Positions 31,940-43,215 of a DNA stretch of 64,000 bases are shown here, one piece after another. The DNA comes from Ancistrus triradiatus. Its lineage: Eukaryota; Chordata; Actinopteri; Siluriformes; Loricariidae. The first letter of the stretch is position 1; every line of letters begins with the position of its first letter. Made by a program: the position numbers and the translations under genes. Below the pieces are notes generated by a model. The model was not told the origin of the DNA and searched no databases. It worked only from the letters and a program-made list of their open reading frames with translations. The stretch is from the NCBI GenBank assembly GCA_025084515.1, contig JAJAGP010001521.1:62001-126000 (forward strand). The letters run 5' to 3'.

Positions 31940-32130
31940 CCTCACCTTGCCAGAGGCGGGATACGAGCCAGGGAGGATCAGCATAGGGAGTTACTGCTCT
32001 ACTAACTGAGCCACTCTGGTTCGTATCCCGCCTCTGGCAAGGTGAGGTTTGTCTGGCAGTCAGATCGGGTGGAGGTCCTGGAGAGGGCGAGGCGTTGCAT
32101 CGCTTAAAGGCAAGGCTGTAGCACAAACAC
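31940..32130 (+). repeat. 32-bp inverted repeat within a tRNA-like repeat
   Basis: The arms at 31,940-31,971 and 32,016-32,047 are reverse complements with one mismatch in 32, separated by a 44-base loop. The right arm continues from GCTCTACTAACTGAGCCAC and includes GGTTCGTATCCC, which look like tRNA anticodon-arm and B-box sequence. The inverted copy of the B-box side therefore probably arose by head-to-head duplication or foldback of a tRNA-derived SINE. The downstream GATCGGGTGGAGGTCCTGG part is likely the SINE body. Confidence 0.7.
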
Positions 32131-32390
32131 ACCGGGAGTGCCAGTCATATTCATTTGGTTGTGCTAGAAAAAAAAAGATTTAAGAACCCGTACATGGTAA
32201 CTTTGATGTTTTATATAAAGCCAAAGGAGCTTCAGACCTCGGGGTTCAGGAGGGTAAGGAGACTGATCACATCAAAGGATACAAATGTCTAAAAACATGT
32301 CCACACCAGAAATATGGGATGGATATTGTTAGTAAAATATAACAGTTTAGATCAACTGCTCACGTTAATTGTGCAGTTTTTGCTCTGTAT
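32131..32390. other. Short unique-looking spacer
   Basis: No gene or repeat recognised between the hairpin repeat and the second minisatellite field. Confidence 0.4.
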
Positions 32391-33290
32391 ATAGAACCAC
32401 GCTGAAAACCAGAACTAAGAAACAAACCTGAGAACCATGATGGGTAATGGAACTGAGAACTGAAACCAAGAACCAGAATTTATAACCAGGCCTGAAAACT
32501 AGAACTAAAAACCATGCTGAGTAATGGAACTGCGAGCCTGAACTAATGACCAGAACTGAAAGTTACACTGAATAATGGGGCAAACAATCATGCTGAAAAC
32601 CTGAGAGAACCAGAACTGAGAATCACACTGAGCAATGGAACTGAGACCTGGAACTGTGACCCAAAACTTAGAACCAGCACTGAGAACCAGAACTGAAAAA
32701 TACACTGAATAATGGGAGAATTAACCCTACTGAAAACATCAGAGAACCAGAACTGATAACTGGAACTGAGAACCAGAATTTATAACCAGGCCTAAAAACT
32801 AGAACTAATTAACTGAGTGCCAGAACTGAGAAGAACTGAATTAACTGAGTGCCAGAACTGAGAAGCAGAATTGCAAAGTGGAACTGAGAATCATGCTCAC
32901 TAATGGAACTGAGAACTGGAACTATGACCCAGAACTAAGAACCAGAACTGAAAAGTACACTGAATAATGGGAGAAACAATCATACTGAAAGTCTCAGCGA
33001 ACTAGACATAAGAATCAGAAGAAAAAAACAGAACTGAGAACCATGTTGAGTAATGCAACTGAGAACCATGCCAGGAAATTGAACTGAGAAAGAGAATTGA
33101 TAACCAGACTTGAGATCTAGAACTGGGACTCAGAACTGAGAACCGTGCTGAATAATGGCACTGACAGCTAAAAACCAGAACCCAATCCAGATCTCAGAAC
33201 CAGAAATGAGACAAGCAAACTACATTGGATAATGGGACAAACAACCCTACCAAAATCTACTGAGAACCAGAACTGAGAACCAGAACAGCT
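32391..33290. repeat. GAACCAGAAC-type degenerate minisatellite, second field
   Basis: Same words as at 30,735-31,560 (GAACTGAGAACCATGCTG, ATAATGGGACAAACAA, AGAACCAGAACTGAGAA). The two fields are likely one array interrupted by 31,561-32,390. Half-site words resembling steroid-receptor elements (AGAACN) are inevitable in this repeat and not evidence of function. Confidence 0.88.
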
Positions 33291-33890
33291 TGTGTTGAAG
33301 CTTTGGGGAATGTAATCTCTGGTCAGTTAAAGAGGTTTCTGATGAAGAGAGCGTCAGGTGTTTGGCTTTATTCTTCAAAGCCTAATAGGTTCTTTCTCTC
33401 GCCCTCACCGTCTCCGCCATTAATTCCGTATTGATTTCATGGTGATGCGTCGTCCCTCTGCGGTCCGGCCCCGGGGACTCTCCAATCATTCTGAGTAGAA
33501 AGGAGACGTGACGCTGATTAGCTGCTGCTCTAACCTTCGCGGAACTCACACGAGTCGATAGAAAATGACTCGAATCAAATTTCACTTTCTAAATGCAGAT
33601 TGGACCAGCAGCCCCATTAATGACTGGAACATCCTCTACATTTAATGACGTGCTGATGGACGATTTAGCCATTAGTCACTGAACAAGTCACGTTCTGCTC
33701 CACAACAACAACAACAACAACAACAACGTCCAGATCGATAAACGTGGGTTAGCGTGAGAGTGTCTTAGAAACCATCATAGGTTTAACGTTCTACTGAAAT
33801 GCCATGTCAAGAACGGAACACTGACGAACTGGGAATCGACCTCTTATGATGTGACTTTGACTTTAAGTCATTGTAGACATCAGCATCAAG
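33291..33890. other. Repeat-free island; candidate conserved non-coding DNA
   Basis: The part at 33,300-33,620 is balanced in composition and repeat-free, with CCATTAATTCCGTATTGAT and GCTGATTAGCTGCTGCTC. A (CAA)n run follows at about 33,703-33,727. No coding frame is supported. Confidence 0.28.
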
Positions 33891-33894
33891 AAGT

Positions 33895-34365
33895 CGTTCA
33901 TCAAAAGCTGGGTTACTTTATCAAACCTTTATCATCGACTACATTCACTAATGCCACTTAAAACATTACTGTGCAAAAAACAAGGCTTATGTTAACCATG
34001 TCTAGAAACGCCGTTGAATTTATGCCAGATCTTTTTTTCCCCAATACTTTTATCCACATATGGGTTTCTGTCCCAATACTTTTGGTCACATGTTGGTTTG
34101 TGTCCCAATACTTTTGGGCACAAGTGGATTTGTTTCCCAGTACTTTTGACCACATGGGTTTGTGTCTCAGCTCTTTGAGCGACATGTTGGCTTGTGTTCA
34201 ATTTCTGTTGACAACATGTTGGTTTGTGTCCCAATACTTTTGGCCACATGTAGGTTTGTTTCCCAATACTTTTGAAAATAAGCCTTATGTTTACCATGTC
34301 CAGAAGTGGCTTCGACTTTAAAGCAACTTATTTTTGGAAGAAATGGACGCTGTGTGATTTTAAAT
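33895..34365 (+). mobile_element. Tc1-like family C scrap split by a minisatellite
   Basis: Left part (33,915-34,020) carries TTTATCAAACCTTTATCATC, GCCACTTAAAACATTACTGT and GGCTTATGTTAACCATGTCT, as in the family C copies at 56.5 and 57.9 kb. The segment after the minisatellite (34,276-34,355) repeats the last block as AAGCCTTATGTTTACCATGT then CCAGAAGTGGCTTCGAC, followed by GGAAGAAATGGACGCTGTGT. So about 40 bases of transposase sequence are present on both sides of the array. Confidence 0.7.
34046..34275 (+). repeat. CCCAATACTTTTGG minisatellite, about seven to eight units
   Basis: Units of about 28-32 bases, each with CCCAATACTTTTGGYCACAT followed by a GGGTTTGTGT-like part. Central units are more diverged (TCAGCTCTTTGAGCGACATG). 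It is the same repeat as at 7,877-8,036. It sits inside duplicated transposon sequence (see the family C scrap). Confidence 0.88.
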
Positions 34366-34959
34366 TACTATCATAGATAGATAAATAAACAAACACCAGA
34401 AGGCTTTCACTTGTAATAATGCGTACTGACCAAATAAATAAAGCGTAGGCGTTTCATTATTTCATATTTATATTTATTATACAAACGTTCCAGCTGCAAA
34501 ATAACAAACCGTCTGATTTACTTCTAATCACAAATCACAGCTCTTCATCAGAGGAGTAGCTTATTAGATGAAAATAATCATGTGTTAGGTTTCACGCAGA
34601 GCTTCGTCCGTCCACGCCAGTAAACAGAGTCACTTCCAATCTGTGAGAAGTTTCAGCAAATCAGCGCTGCAAAAAAACCCTCCACCTCCTGCCTGGCTGT
34701 GATTTAAACACTTTTGCACACAGCAGGTGAAGCTCGAGCATTCAGAGAGCAATGGCACGACTAACACAAACATTACAAAACATCACGAACAACATCATCC
34801 CCCTGGCACTGCGGCAGCGACCCCACAGCGACCCGCACCCGGCCCTGTGATGGCAGGCGTCCCATCCAGACCGTGCTCACACCTGAGCCCAGTGTTCCTC
34901 CGGGGTTCCTCTGTGATGGGAATGCATACAGCATCTTTAAACCTTTATAGAGGTGTGTG
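34366..34959. other. Mostly unique DNA with a dispersed-repeat piece
   Basis: At about 34,800-34,930 the minus strand reads like a common fish dispersed repeat, with words such as GGATGGGACGCCTGCCATC and ACAGGGCCGGGTGCGGG. The remainder is non-coding with no recognised feature. Confidence 0.4.
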
Positions 34960-34961
34960 TA

Positions 34962-36444
34962 CAGTGGGCCAAAAAAGTATTTAGTCAGCCACTGATTGTG
35001 CAAGTTCTCCTAGTTAGAAAGATGAGAGAGGTCTGTAATTTTCATCGTAGCTACACTTCAACTATGAGAGACAAAATGAGAAACAAAATCCAGGAAATCA
35101 CGTTGTAGGATTTTTAAAGAATTTAATTGTAAATCATGGTGGAAAATAAGTATTTGGTCACCCACAAACAAGCAAGATTTGTGGCTCTCACAGACCTGTA
35201 ACTTTTAAGAAGCTCTTTTGTCCTCCACTCATTACCTGTATTAATGGCACCTGTTTGACCTCATTACTTGTATAAAAGACACCTGTCCACAGCCTCAAAC
35301 AGTCAGACCTGCCCCAGGCTGGGAAGAGTGAATCTACAATAGGCAAGCAGGTTGGTGTGAATAAATCAACTGTGGGAGCAATTTTAAGAAAATGGAAGAC
35401 ATACAAGACCACTGATAATCTCCCTCGATCTGGGGCTCCACGCAAGATCTCATCCTGTGGGGTCAAAATGATCATGGGAACGGTGAGCAAACATCCCAGA
35501 ACTACACGGAGGGACCTGATGAATGACCTCTGCAGAGAGCTGGGACCAAAGTAACAAAGGCTACCATCAGTAACACACTACGCCGAGAGGGGATCTCAGA
35601 TCCTGCAGCAGTGCCAGGCGTGGCCCCCTGGCTTAAGCCAGTGCATGTCCAGGCCCATCTGAAGGTTGCCATAGAGCATATGGGATGATCCAGAAGAGGA
35701 TTGGGAGAATTCATGTGGTCAGATGAAACCAAAATAGAACCTTTTGGTGAAAACTTCAACTCGCCGTGTTTGGAGGAAGAAGAATGCTGAGTTGCATCCC
35801 AAGAACACCATACCTACTGTGAAGCATGGGGGTGGAAAAAAAACATCATGCTTTGGGGCTGTGTTTTTTCTGTAGAGGGGGCCCCCCACCCCAGGGGGCA
35901 GGACGACTGATCCGTGTTAAGGGAAGAATGAACGGGGCCATGTATCCTGAGATTTTAAGCCAAAACCTCCATCCATCAGTGAGAGCATTGAAGATGGAAC
36001 GTGTCTGGATCTTCCAGCATGACAATGATCCCAAACACACTGCTCGGGCAATGAAGGATTGGCTCCGTAAAAAGCATTTCAAGGTCCTGGAGGGAGTTGA
36101 AAGTCGGTGTTGCCCCAAAACATCACTGCTCTAGAGGAGATCTGCATGGAGGAATGGGCCAAAATACCAGCTACAGTGTGTGCCAACCTGGTGAAGACTT
36201 ACAGGAAATGTTTGACCTCTGTCAAGTATTGAGTTGAACCAAATTTATTGACCAAATACTTATTTTCCACCATGATTTACAATTAAATCCTTTAAAAGTC
36301 CTACAATGTGATTTCCTGGATTTTTCTCATTTTGTCTCTCATAGTGGAAGTGTACTTATGATGAAAATTACAGACGTCTCTCATCTTTCTAAGTAGGAGA
36401 ACTTGCACAATCAGTGGCTGACCAAATACTTTTTTGCCCCACTG
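34962..36444 (+). mobile_element. Tc1/mariner-type transposon, family B, deleted internally
   Basis: 1,483 bp flanked by TA (34,960-34,961 and 36,445-36,446). Inverted repeats of about 200 bp start CAGTGGGSCAAAAAAGTATT (34,962-35,161 and 36,244-36,444) and are well matched. Internal sequence encodes a recognisable but damaged transposase on the plus strand. Intact ends mean it could in principle be moved by a transposase supplied elsewhere, but nothing here shows that. Confidence 0.93.
35300..36232 (+). pseudogene. Family B Tc1-like transposase lacking parts of both ends of the fold
   Basis: The translated order is recognisable: GKSESTIGKQVGVNKSTVGA (helix-turn-helix), LRKWKTYKTTDNLPRSGAPR, TVSKHPRTTRRDL, MWSDETK with the first catalytic Asp (about 35,710), RRVWRKKNAELHPKNTIPTV, then GRMNGAMYPEILSQ and FQHDNDPKHTARA with the second catalytic Asp (about 36,015-36,050). 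The block that should follow HFKVLE, carrying the third catalytic acidic residue (usually in SPDLNPIE), is absent: the sequence jumps from GTCCTGGAGG straight to GAGTTGAAAGTC at about 36,090. The usual N-terminal residues before the first helix are also missing. Frameshifts add to the damage. Confidence 0.87.
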
Positions 36445-36446
36445 TA

Positions 36447-37150
36447 TTTATTTACATTAGCCCACCACCTTTCCACGGTGGGTTTTACACAATCACTGTT
36501 GGCATAGACTGTGATAGACTGCCATGAATTGTAGAATAGCTCCAGGCACACCATGGGTTGGCTAATAATCATTATCTACATTTTCTGAAGGAACTACTAC
36601 AGCGCAGGAATGTGGGCACATGCGGGTTTGTGTCCCAATACTTTTGTATACATGTGTTTGAACTGTATCTGTTCATTGAACAGTTCAAGCTGTTTTAATC
36701 ACAGAAATGTGCGGAAGAAGCAGAAAAGGGAGAAGAATAGTATATAGTAGGAAAAGCATGACTGTAGTGCATGTACTGGTGTTACTGTAATAAATCCACA
36801 CACTTCAGCAGGTATTAATAATGAAGAACGATTGAACTAATGGTCACCATTATCGTACCATTGATCATCGATATCACTCTGACACCGTTTAGGTTCGAGG
36901 CGCCGAGGCCTCTCGGTAAACAGAGTTCCAATTGACTGAGATCTCATCAATAAATAACTAATGAAATTTTCAGCCTGTTCCTGCTCCTGCAGGGCCACCG
37001 ACGAGCATCGGCAGATAATCAGAGAGACAGAGACAGAGACAGAGACAGAGAGTGTGTCCCAATACTTTTGGCCATATTGGTTTATGTTCCAATACTTTTG
37101 TCCACATATGGGTTTGTGTCCCCACAATTTTAATTTCGAATTTTAAATTT
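36447..37150. repeat. Scattered units of the CCCAATACTTTTGG minisatellite
   Basis: Single or paired units lie at about 36,612-36,650 and 37,049-37,125. An (ACAGAG)n run at 37,019-37,048 directly precedes the second group, and AATTTCGAATTTTAAATTTTT follows it. Between them is unique-looking non-coding DNA. Confidence 0.75.
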
Positions 37151-37768
37151 TTTACCATGCCACGTTCAAAGTCACTTCAGTCACCTTTCTTCCCCTTTCT
37201 GATGCTCGGTTTGAACTTTTCGTCATTATGAATACATGAGTAAATGTATTGAGTTGCTGCTGGGTGATTTGCTGATTAGATGTTTGTATTAAAAAGCAGT
37301 TGAACAACTGGCAGCTCTCCAGCTGTAGGATGAGGTGAGCAGCATTGTGTTTGGTTTGGCTCTGGTTTATTGTTTTTTTGTTGTTGTTGTCTTTTGCCTC
37401 CTGTTCTCGTTTGTTCTCGTCCCTACAGACCTGTTTTGTTTTACTCTGTCATTACTGTTTTAGAAAGATGTTTTAGTCTCATTTGTTCTGGTCTTCACAG
37501 TCAAGCTTGTTCTGGAAGAAACATCTGAAGAAACGTTCACACCTTGTCGAGCTACATGTAAGATGTCTGGATAAACCTGAGCTTATGGATGTCTAAGAAT
37601 GGAAATCCAGCTGTTCCAATAAAATCTAAGAGAAGGAGAATTCTGCTCTCTGGGATTCCCGACGTCACCAGAGAGGTTTGGCTGATCTCGCTTTTAGAGG
37701 CAATTCTAACTCTCAGGACATGAAGTAACCGCATAAATGTGTCACTGTGTCTGTGTTCTTGTCCCAAG

Positions 37769-37808
<40 letters not shown>

Positions 37809-37958
37809 CTGTTTTATCCTTTGGTGGGAAATAAAAGCAGGTGATCTTTCTCCACCCCACGAATGAAGAGCAAAAAATGACAAAGGACTCGCAGCTTGTG
37901 CAAACTTTAATTCGCTTAACTGAGTCAGAGCACAAAAGGAAGGTATTTTACTCAGCCA

Positions 37959-38006
<48 letters not shown>

Positions 38007-38320
38007 GATCAAACCGTCCTTCATTATCCCTCTGGATGTATTCATGCTGTAGATGGCAGAGCTCAGATGTCTGTGTTAGAAGAAGTGCTTAGAGGAACGA
38101 GTGTTTTTCATGGGTGCCACGTTTTCCTCCTACACACACACACACACACACCCCTACATGCACACACATGCAGAGGCAGATACACAGCCTGAACGTGTAT
38201 AAAATGGATAAAATTTGCCTTGCAGAGAAGCCACTTGACTTGCATATAAACTGAGATGGAAATGTGAAAACCACTCAGATCCACTCGGATAAACTTTAAC
38301 CCTGCAATTTCAGGGCTCCA
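37151..38320. other. Non-coding DNA with opposed (GT)n and (CA)n runs
   Basis: A (GT)n tract lies at 37,771-37,807 and a (CA)n tract at 37,961-38,004, giving complementary runs about 150 bases apart. A third CA run is at about 38,133-38,152. Open frames of 110-127 codons here are dominated by His-Thr or Cys-Val runs and are not genes. Confidence 0.75.
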
Positions 38321-38429
38321 AGTTGCACAGGAAGAAGATTCTGAGCCCTATCATCTTTAGAGTCGAAGCTCTAAGGGTAATACGGCCCAAATCGGAAAAG
38401 TTTCGACGAAAAATGCAACTAAAACCCTG

Positions 38430-39585
38430 CAGTGTTCTTTACATTTCCTGTAACTTGTATTTCATTGCAGATAGTATGAACCCAAGTTATATCCATTCCT
38501 GCATTTCAGACCTGCTACACATTCCAAAAAAAGTTGGGATGGGGGCAATTTAGTGCTAGTAATGAGATGAAAATAAATAATGATGTGATTTCAAACAGGC
38601 GAAGCAGTATCCACAAAAGGCTGAGTGTTTGAGGAATAAAGATGATCAAGTCTACAATCCAAGCAATTGTGGGTTCAGGGCCGTGCTCAAGGACCCAACG
38701 GTGGTTGGCTTGGGATTTGGGTCAGGGTGAGATTTGAACCCCGTACCTTAGCCACTAGCCACAGTCCTACTACAAATTCACTACAGATCAGGATCTCCAG
38801 TGTATCACAAAATTGTATGTGGTGTCTTGTTGATAAATGCATGGCCGTCCCTGATAAAGATGTCATTTTGAAGGCTCATGTTGCTCTAAAATCTCAGGGT
38901 ACTTTTCTGAAATGGAAATGACCTTTGCCAAGGGCCCTGACCTGCCCCATACCATGCCAGAGCCTGGCTTTTAGAATTGTTCTGTACTGTTTGGATGGTC
39001 CTTTTCATCTTTGGTCCCAAAAGAGATCTGTTATACTGATGGGTCTGAGCACTGTATGATGGTCCATCCCAGATGCCTCCGAGCCCAGAGAAGTCGACGC
39101 CACTTCTGGACATGGTTATAAGATAAGGATTCTTTTTTATCACAGTAACGTTTTAAGTGGTATCTGTGAATGTAACTCTGTATTGTAGAGCTTGATAAAG
39201 GTTTGATAAAGGAATCCCTTGCCCATGCGGTTCTATCAGCTATTGATGAATGATGGTTCTTGATGCAGTGCCGTATGAGGGAACGGAAATCACCCCTCTT
39301 TTGTTTAGGCTGTTAGGAAATTCCTCCAGATTCCTTGAATGGTTTAATGATATTATGCTCTATAGAGGGAGAGATATATAAATCCCTTCCAGTCTGTCTT
39401 TGAGGAACATTGTTTTAACATTTGCTGATAAACTGAAGATCCTCTGATCATCTTTACTTCTCAGAGACTCAGCCTTTTGGACCAAATCATGATTATAATC
39501 TCCTGTTGAAATCACATCATTATTTAGTTTTTTTTATCTCATTACTAGCTCTACATTGTCCTCGTCCCAACTTTTTTGGAAAAAC
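38430..39585 (-). mobile_element. Tc1-like family C copy, decayed, interrupted by a SINE
   Basis: Both ends carry the family C terminal sequence. CCAAAAAAAGTTGGGATGG (about 38,525) and the inverse CGTCCCAACTTTTTTGG (about 39,563-39,579) lead inward to matching GAGATGAAAATAAATAATGA and AAAGATGATCAGAGGATC words. Inside, the minus strand encodes transposase pieces, including LWARRHLGW-type sequence near 39,080 and CAGGGACGGCCATGCATTTA near 38,845. The left terminal repeat is split by a SINE at 38,652-38,768. The copy has no open transposase frame. Confidence 0.78.
38652..38768 (-). mobile_element. Truncated tRNA-derived SINE inside a transposon
   Basis: Matches the reverse complement of the SINE at 11,001 from the CAATTGCTTGG-like body to the tRNA head (TTTGAACCCCGTACCTTAGC, CACTAGCCACAGTCC). 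The 3' tail is missing. It lies between GATGATCAAG and GATCAGGATCTCCAG, which are contiguous in other family C copies, so it inserted after that transposon. Confidence 0.8.
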
Positions 39586-40730
39586 TTTAGGCCCCCTTTC
39601 AGACGAGCCACTTCGTAAGCTCTTGAATCTGAACCCTCACTCTAAGGCTCTCGAGGTTTTATGAGTTCCTAAATGAACGTAATTAAAGCGAGATGTGATT
39701 TATGTCCCTGATAAATGTTAGATCACCAGGGGTTCGAGGTCAGTCCGTACGACACCAGGATGGTAAATTGATTATCACTAGGAAATGAAGGTGAGGAGGT
39801 TAAACTGGATCATAGAGAGAAAGGAAAGGTTGATCGGTCAAGTAATTTAGGAGAGCTAGAAGATCTTTGACGTCCAGTTGGAAATTAGATGTCAGTTTCA
39901 TCTGTCTCTGGATGCTATACTTAAGATTTAGTACCACCAATAGGTCTAATAATACTAATAATACTGACATATACAGCATACACCAGCACATGGAACTCGT
40001 ACTCGTACTGAGCATCATCCTACCCACAGGGTACTCTGCACATAAACTGGAGGAGCAGCAGCTGCTTAAAAACAGATGTAATTCATTTCTAAACTGAGAG
40101 TTGGCCATGGTTCATGTTAGCATGAACTTTCTGTGTGATGAGGTTGTTTGAGGGCAAAGCGGGATCGTTAGAGGAAGTCTAATCTCTGTTCCTCGTTGTT
40201 GAAGGGCACGATCATGATTAATGCATCAGTGCTAATGGTATTGATCGTCCAGATAATTAAATGGTCATTTCGGAGGTTGCAGGAAGCGGGACGTCACACG
40301 GGGCGCAAATCGCTTTGGGTACGTCAGTCAGTCATCAAGAAGAGAGCGAAAAATAGCCGAATTCTGAGCAAAAAACAATTACAAAACTGGCTTTGTTCTT
40401 CACCGTTCACTACAGATTAAAGTCATTTTATTTCCACCCAAATTCGACATTCAAACTTTACCTTCTCAAATCACGCAAACAAATTAATTAACAAACCGTA
40501 ACCATGGGCCTTGAAAAAATTTATAAATAAATGAATGGAAATTCCAACATAAATTCGAAATTGTTTATGATGATGAAGATGGTAAATTTTTTTATATTAT
40601 TTAAATCTAATCCTTGTGCAGTCTTAAAGAATATTTTTTATTAATTACTAGTCCCTTAAATATGAGAAAACAAAATTGGTCAATAAATAAAGTTTAGAAA
40701 ATAAGTTTAAATAAATGAATGAAAATCTGA
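39586..40730. other. Unique-looking non-coding DNA
   Basis: Several short frames (up to 102 codons, 39,800-40,108 minus) overlap each other on both strands and show no domain. GGTTGCAGGAAGCGGGACG near 40,275 is part of a GC-richer patch. No element recognised. Confidence 0.35.
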
Positions 40731-40764
40731 AAATAAATTCTGACTTTTTTATTTAATAGTAATG

Positions 40765-40844
<80 letters not shown>

Positions 40845-40989
40845 AATAGTAATAATTATTTATTATTAATAAATAATAATAAAAACATAATAAAAATACT
40901 TTTTATTAGTTATTTTTTTATATGGGATAAACTAAAAATATGTATCAAATTTAAAAAATGTATAAAAATAGCAAAATGTCTAAATTGTA

Positions 40990-41065
<76 letters not shown>

Positions 41066-41450
41066 CAATTTAGAAATAATTATTTGTTTACTTATATATT
41101 ATAATTTTAATAATAATATAAGAAAGTTAAGAACAAGCAAAGAAAATCAAAATAATTTTAACAATGGGAAAAGAGTCAATCAAAACTATAATTCAATAAC
41201 TAAAAAAAATCTAATATGAACAATAGAAATTAAGAATAAAGGATAGAATGTAAAGACAATATTATGAAAAGGTTTAAGGATTAAGTAAAGAAAAAAAGAA
41301 TATAAAATATGTACACAATTAAAAGAAAAAAACAAAGGGAAAGGTTACATGTTTGAATGAAATACTGAATAATAAAAGGGACGAATAAAGAAATGATAAA
41401 AGGATAAAATAACTAAGAATTTCTGCGTTACAGCTATACTGCTATAAAAC
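40731..41450. repeat. AT-rich field with AAT, CAA and ATT runs
   Basis: (AAT)n then (CAA)n at about 40,758-40,850. (ATT)n at about 40,990-41,020 is directly followed by (AAT)n to 41,064, again an inverted pair. The remainder is A-rich. Confidence 0.88.
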
Positions 41451-42940
41451 CCAAAGACCAAAGCTTCTTTTCTGTTTTTCCTTCTTTCTTACATTTTTGC
41501 TTCATTATTTTCTTGATGTTTTATTTTTAAAGTTCTCTTTCATTCTCTCGTTTTTTTATTTCTTTATCGTCTTTGTGTTCTGTTGGAGGTCAGCGGAGAA
41601 AGAATCTATAGTTGATTTGTTCTTCTAAGAGTTTAAAATGATTCACATTAAGATAACGAGGCATACTGAAGTTCACTTACTAATTAATGACTGATTTATT
41701 CTTCAAATGAATCATGTGAATCGACTCAGCGATTCAGTGGATCTTTTTCATCTTTGAGCGTGGTTTACATATCGATTGATGATTCCTTTTGTGATGTTTA
41801 ATCTGCACGAAAGTTCAGCTTAAGAAACCTTGAAGGTGATCTGAGCTGTCAATACAGATTATATCATATGGCCAAAAGTATATGGACACCGTACATCCAT
41901 TAGCTGTTTGAGCTCCTGTCCTTAGGGTTCCTGTTCTGGTTCTTGTTCTGGTTGAGTCCATGTATATTTTACAGTAAATGTCACTAAGCAGCTTTATGAA
42001 AAAGTCGAGTTTAAGGCCAAATGATCAAGCAGAGGTAACGGAGGCAAAGAAAAACTCCCTCAGACTAATAACGAAACCATTAGAGGAACCGGACTCACAT
42101 AACGCAGGGCAGAGAAATGTCTTAATGTTACACGTCTTTATATGAAAATGTTTCTATAGAAGTTTTTATTTTTTTACATTGTCTGTGATTGAGTTTTTAA
42201 TTTTCACCCCTCAGTTCTCCTCCATTGTCATTCGTTGCTTCGTTTCTGTATCCAGGCAACAGGGGGAGCATTAATCAGGGTCGGACCGACGCGTTGCTGA
42301 GTGGAGAGCGTGTCACTTTGTTGATGTGGCCACAGGTGATGGGACCGAATCCAAAAATCCACTAAATCCATCTGCTCTCACGTTTGGTCAAACAAGAGAA
42401 GCATCTGAGATTGAGGAGCGATCTGTCCATCATTCACCCTCCAAGCTCCATCACATAAAAACAACTAAATCAAACATAAAATGTAGCTCGTCCATAAAAA
42501 TTGGACTTCCTGTGCCTTTTGTCAATCACAGGCCACGGGACGCTCCATCAACACCCCAAAATCTGATACAGAACCCGCCTGAAAATTACAAAGCGTCTTT
42601 AGAAAGAAAACAGCAGCACACAATTTAAACCAACAAATGGGGAGATCAAATAAACCTAAGTAAAATAAGTGTAGACAGAAACATTATAAAATAAATGAAT
42701 TTGAACTAGATGAAAAAGCGAGGTAAAATATCAATATTGGTCACATAATAAGAGAATAAACTAAAACCAACATAGACCAAAAACTTTAAAAAGCATGACC
42801 TAAAATGGCAGTGCTTTTTGATTTTATACATGTTATGGAGCCAGAAATTTGTAACTGGAAATCAAACATAGAAATGTCCATTCAGAACAAAGCAAAAAGT
42901 TAAAAAAATATGTTAAATGCCAGTGTGGCAAAAAAGTTAT
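41451..42940. other. Non-coding DNA with a diverged dispersed-repeat piece
   Basis: At about 41,868-41,893 CATATGGCCAAAAGTATATG then GACACC matches the terminal motif of common fish DNA transposons and the reverse complement of the 32-bp minisatellite unit. At 42,035-42,110 AAGAAAAACTCCCTCAGAC and AGAGGAACCGGACTCACAT resemble a widespread fish repeat. The 100-codon frame at 42,326-42,628 has no recognised domain. Confidence 0.4.
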
Positions 42941-42949
42941 TTGTTCTAT

Positions 42950-43215
42950 TTAGTTTCAGTTTCTGAGTTCGTCATTGTCTTTAGTTGTAATTTCTAAGTT
43001 CTTTATTTTATATAGTTTTAGTTTATTAGGACTTTGTTTCTTTAGATGTACCTTCTTATTTTTTGTTTTTCATTTTCTGTAGTTGTAATTTCTTGTTTTT
43101 TTTCTGTAACTGTCATTTCTTACTTATTCGCTTTCTTTAGTTGTGGTTTTGTATTTTTTTGCTTTCTTTAATTGTAACTTTTTAGGTCTTCATTTTCTTT
43201 ACTTGAAAAAATAAT
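42950..43215 (+). repeat. TTTCTTTAGTTG minisatellite, outlying segment
   Basis: Recurring TTTAGTTGTAATTTCTAAG, TTTTCTGTAGTTGTAATTTC and TTTCTTTAGTTGTGG words with a step of about 30 bases. The same repeat fills 44,410-44,706 and 46,472-47,010. Confidence 0.78.

Noticed and set aside
30735..33290. Cluster of steroid-receptor half-sites (AGAACN)
   Set aside because: These words are the minisatellite unit itself and occur by repetition, so they are not evidence of a response element.
37552..38092. Overlapping 83-127 codon ORFs
   Set aside because: Their length comes from His-Thr and Cys-Val runs over CA/GT microsatellites on opposing strands.
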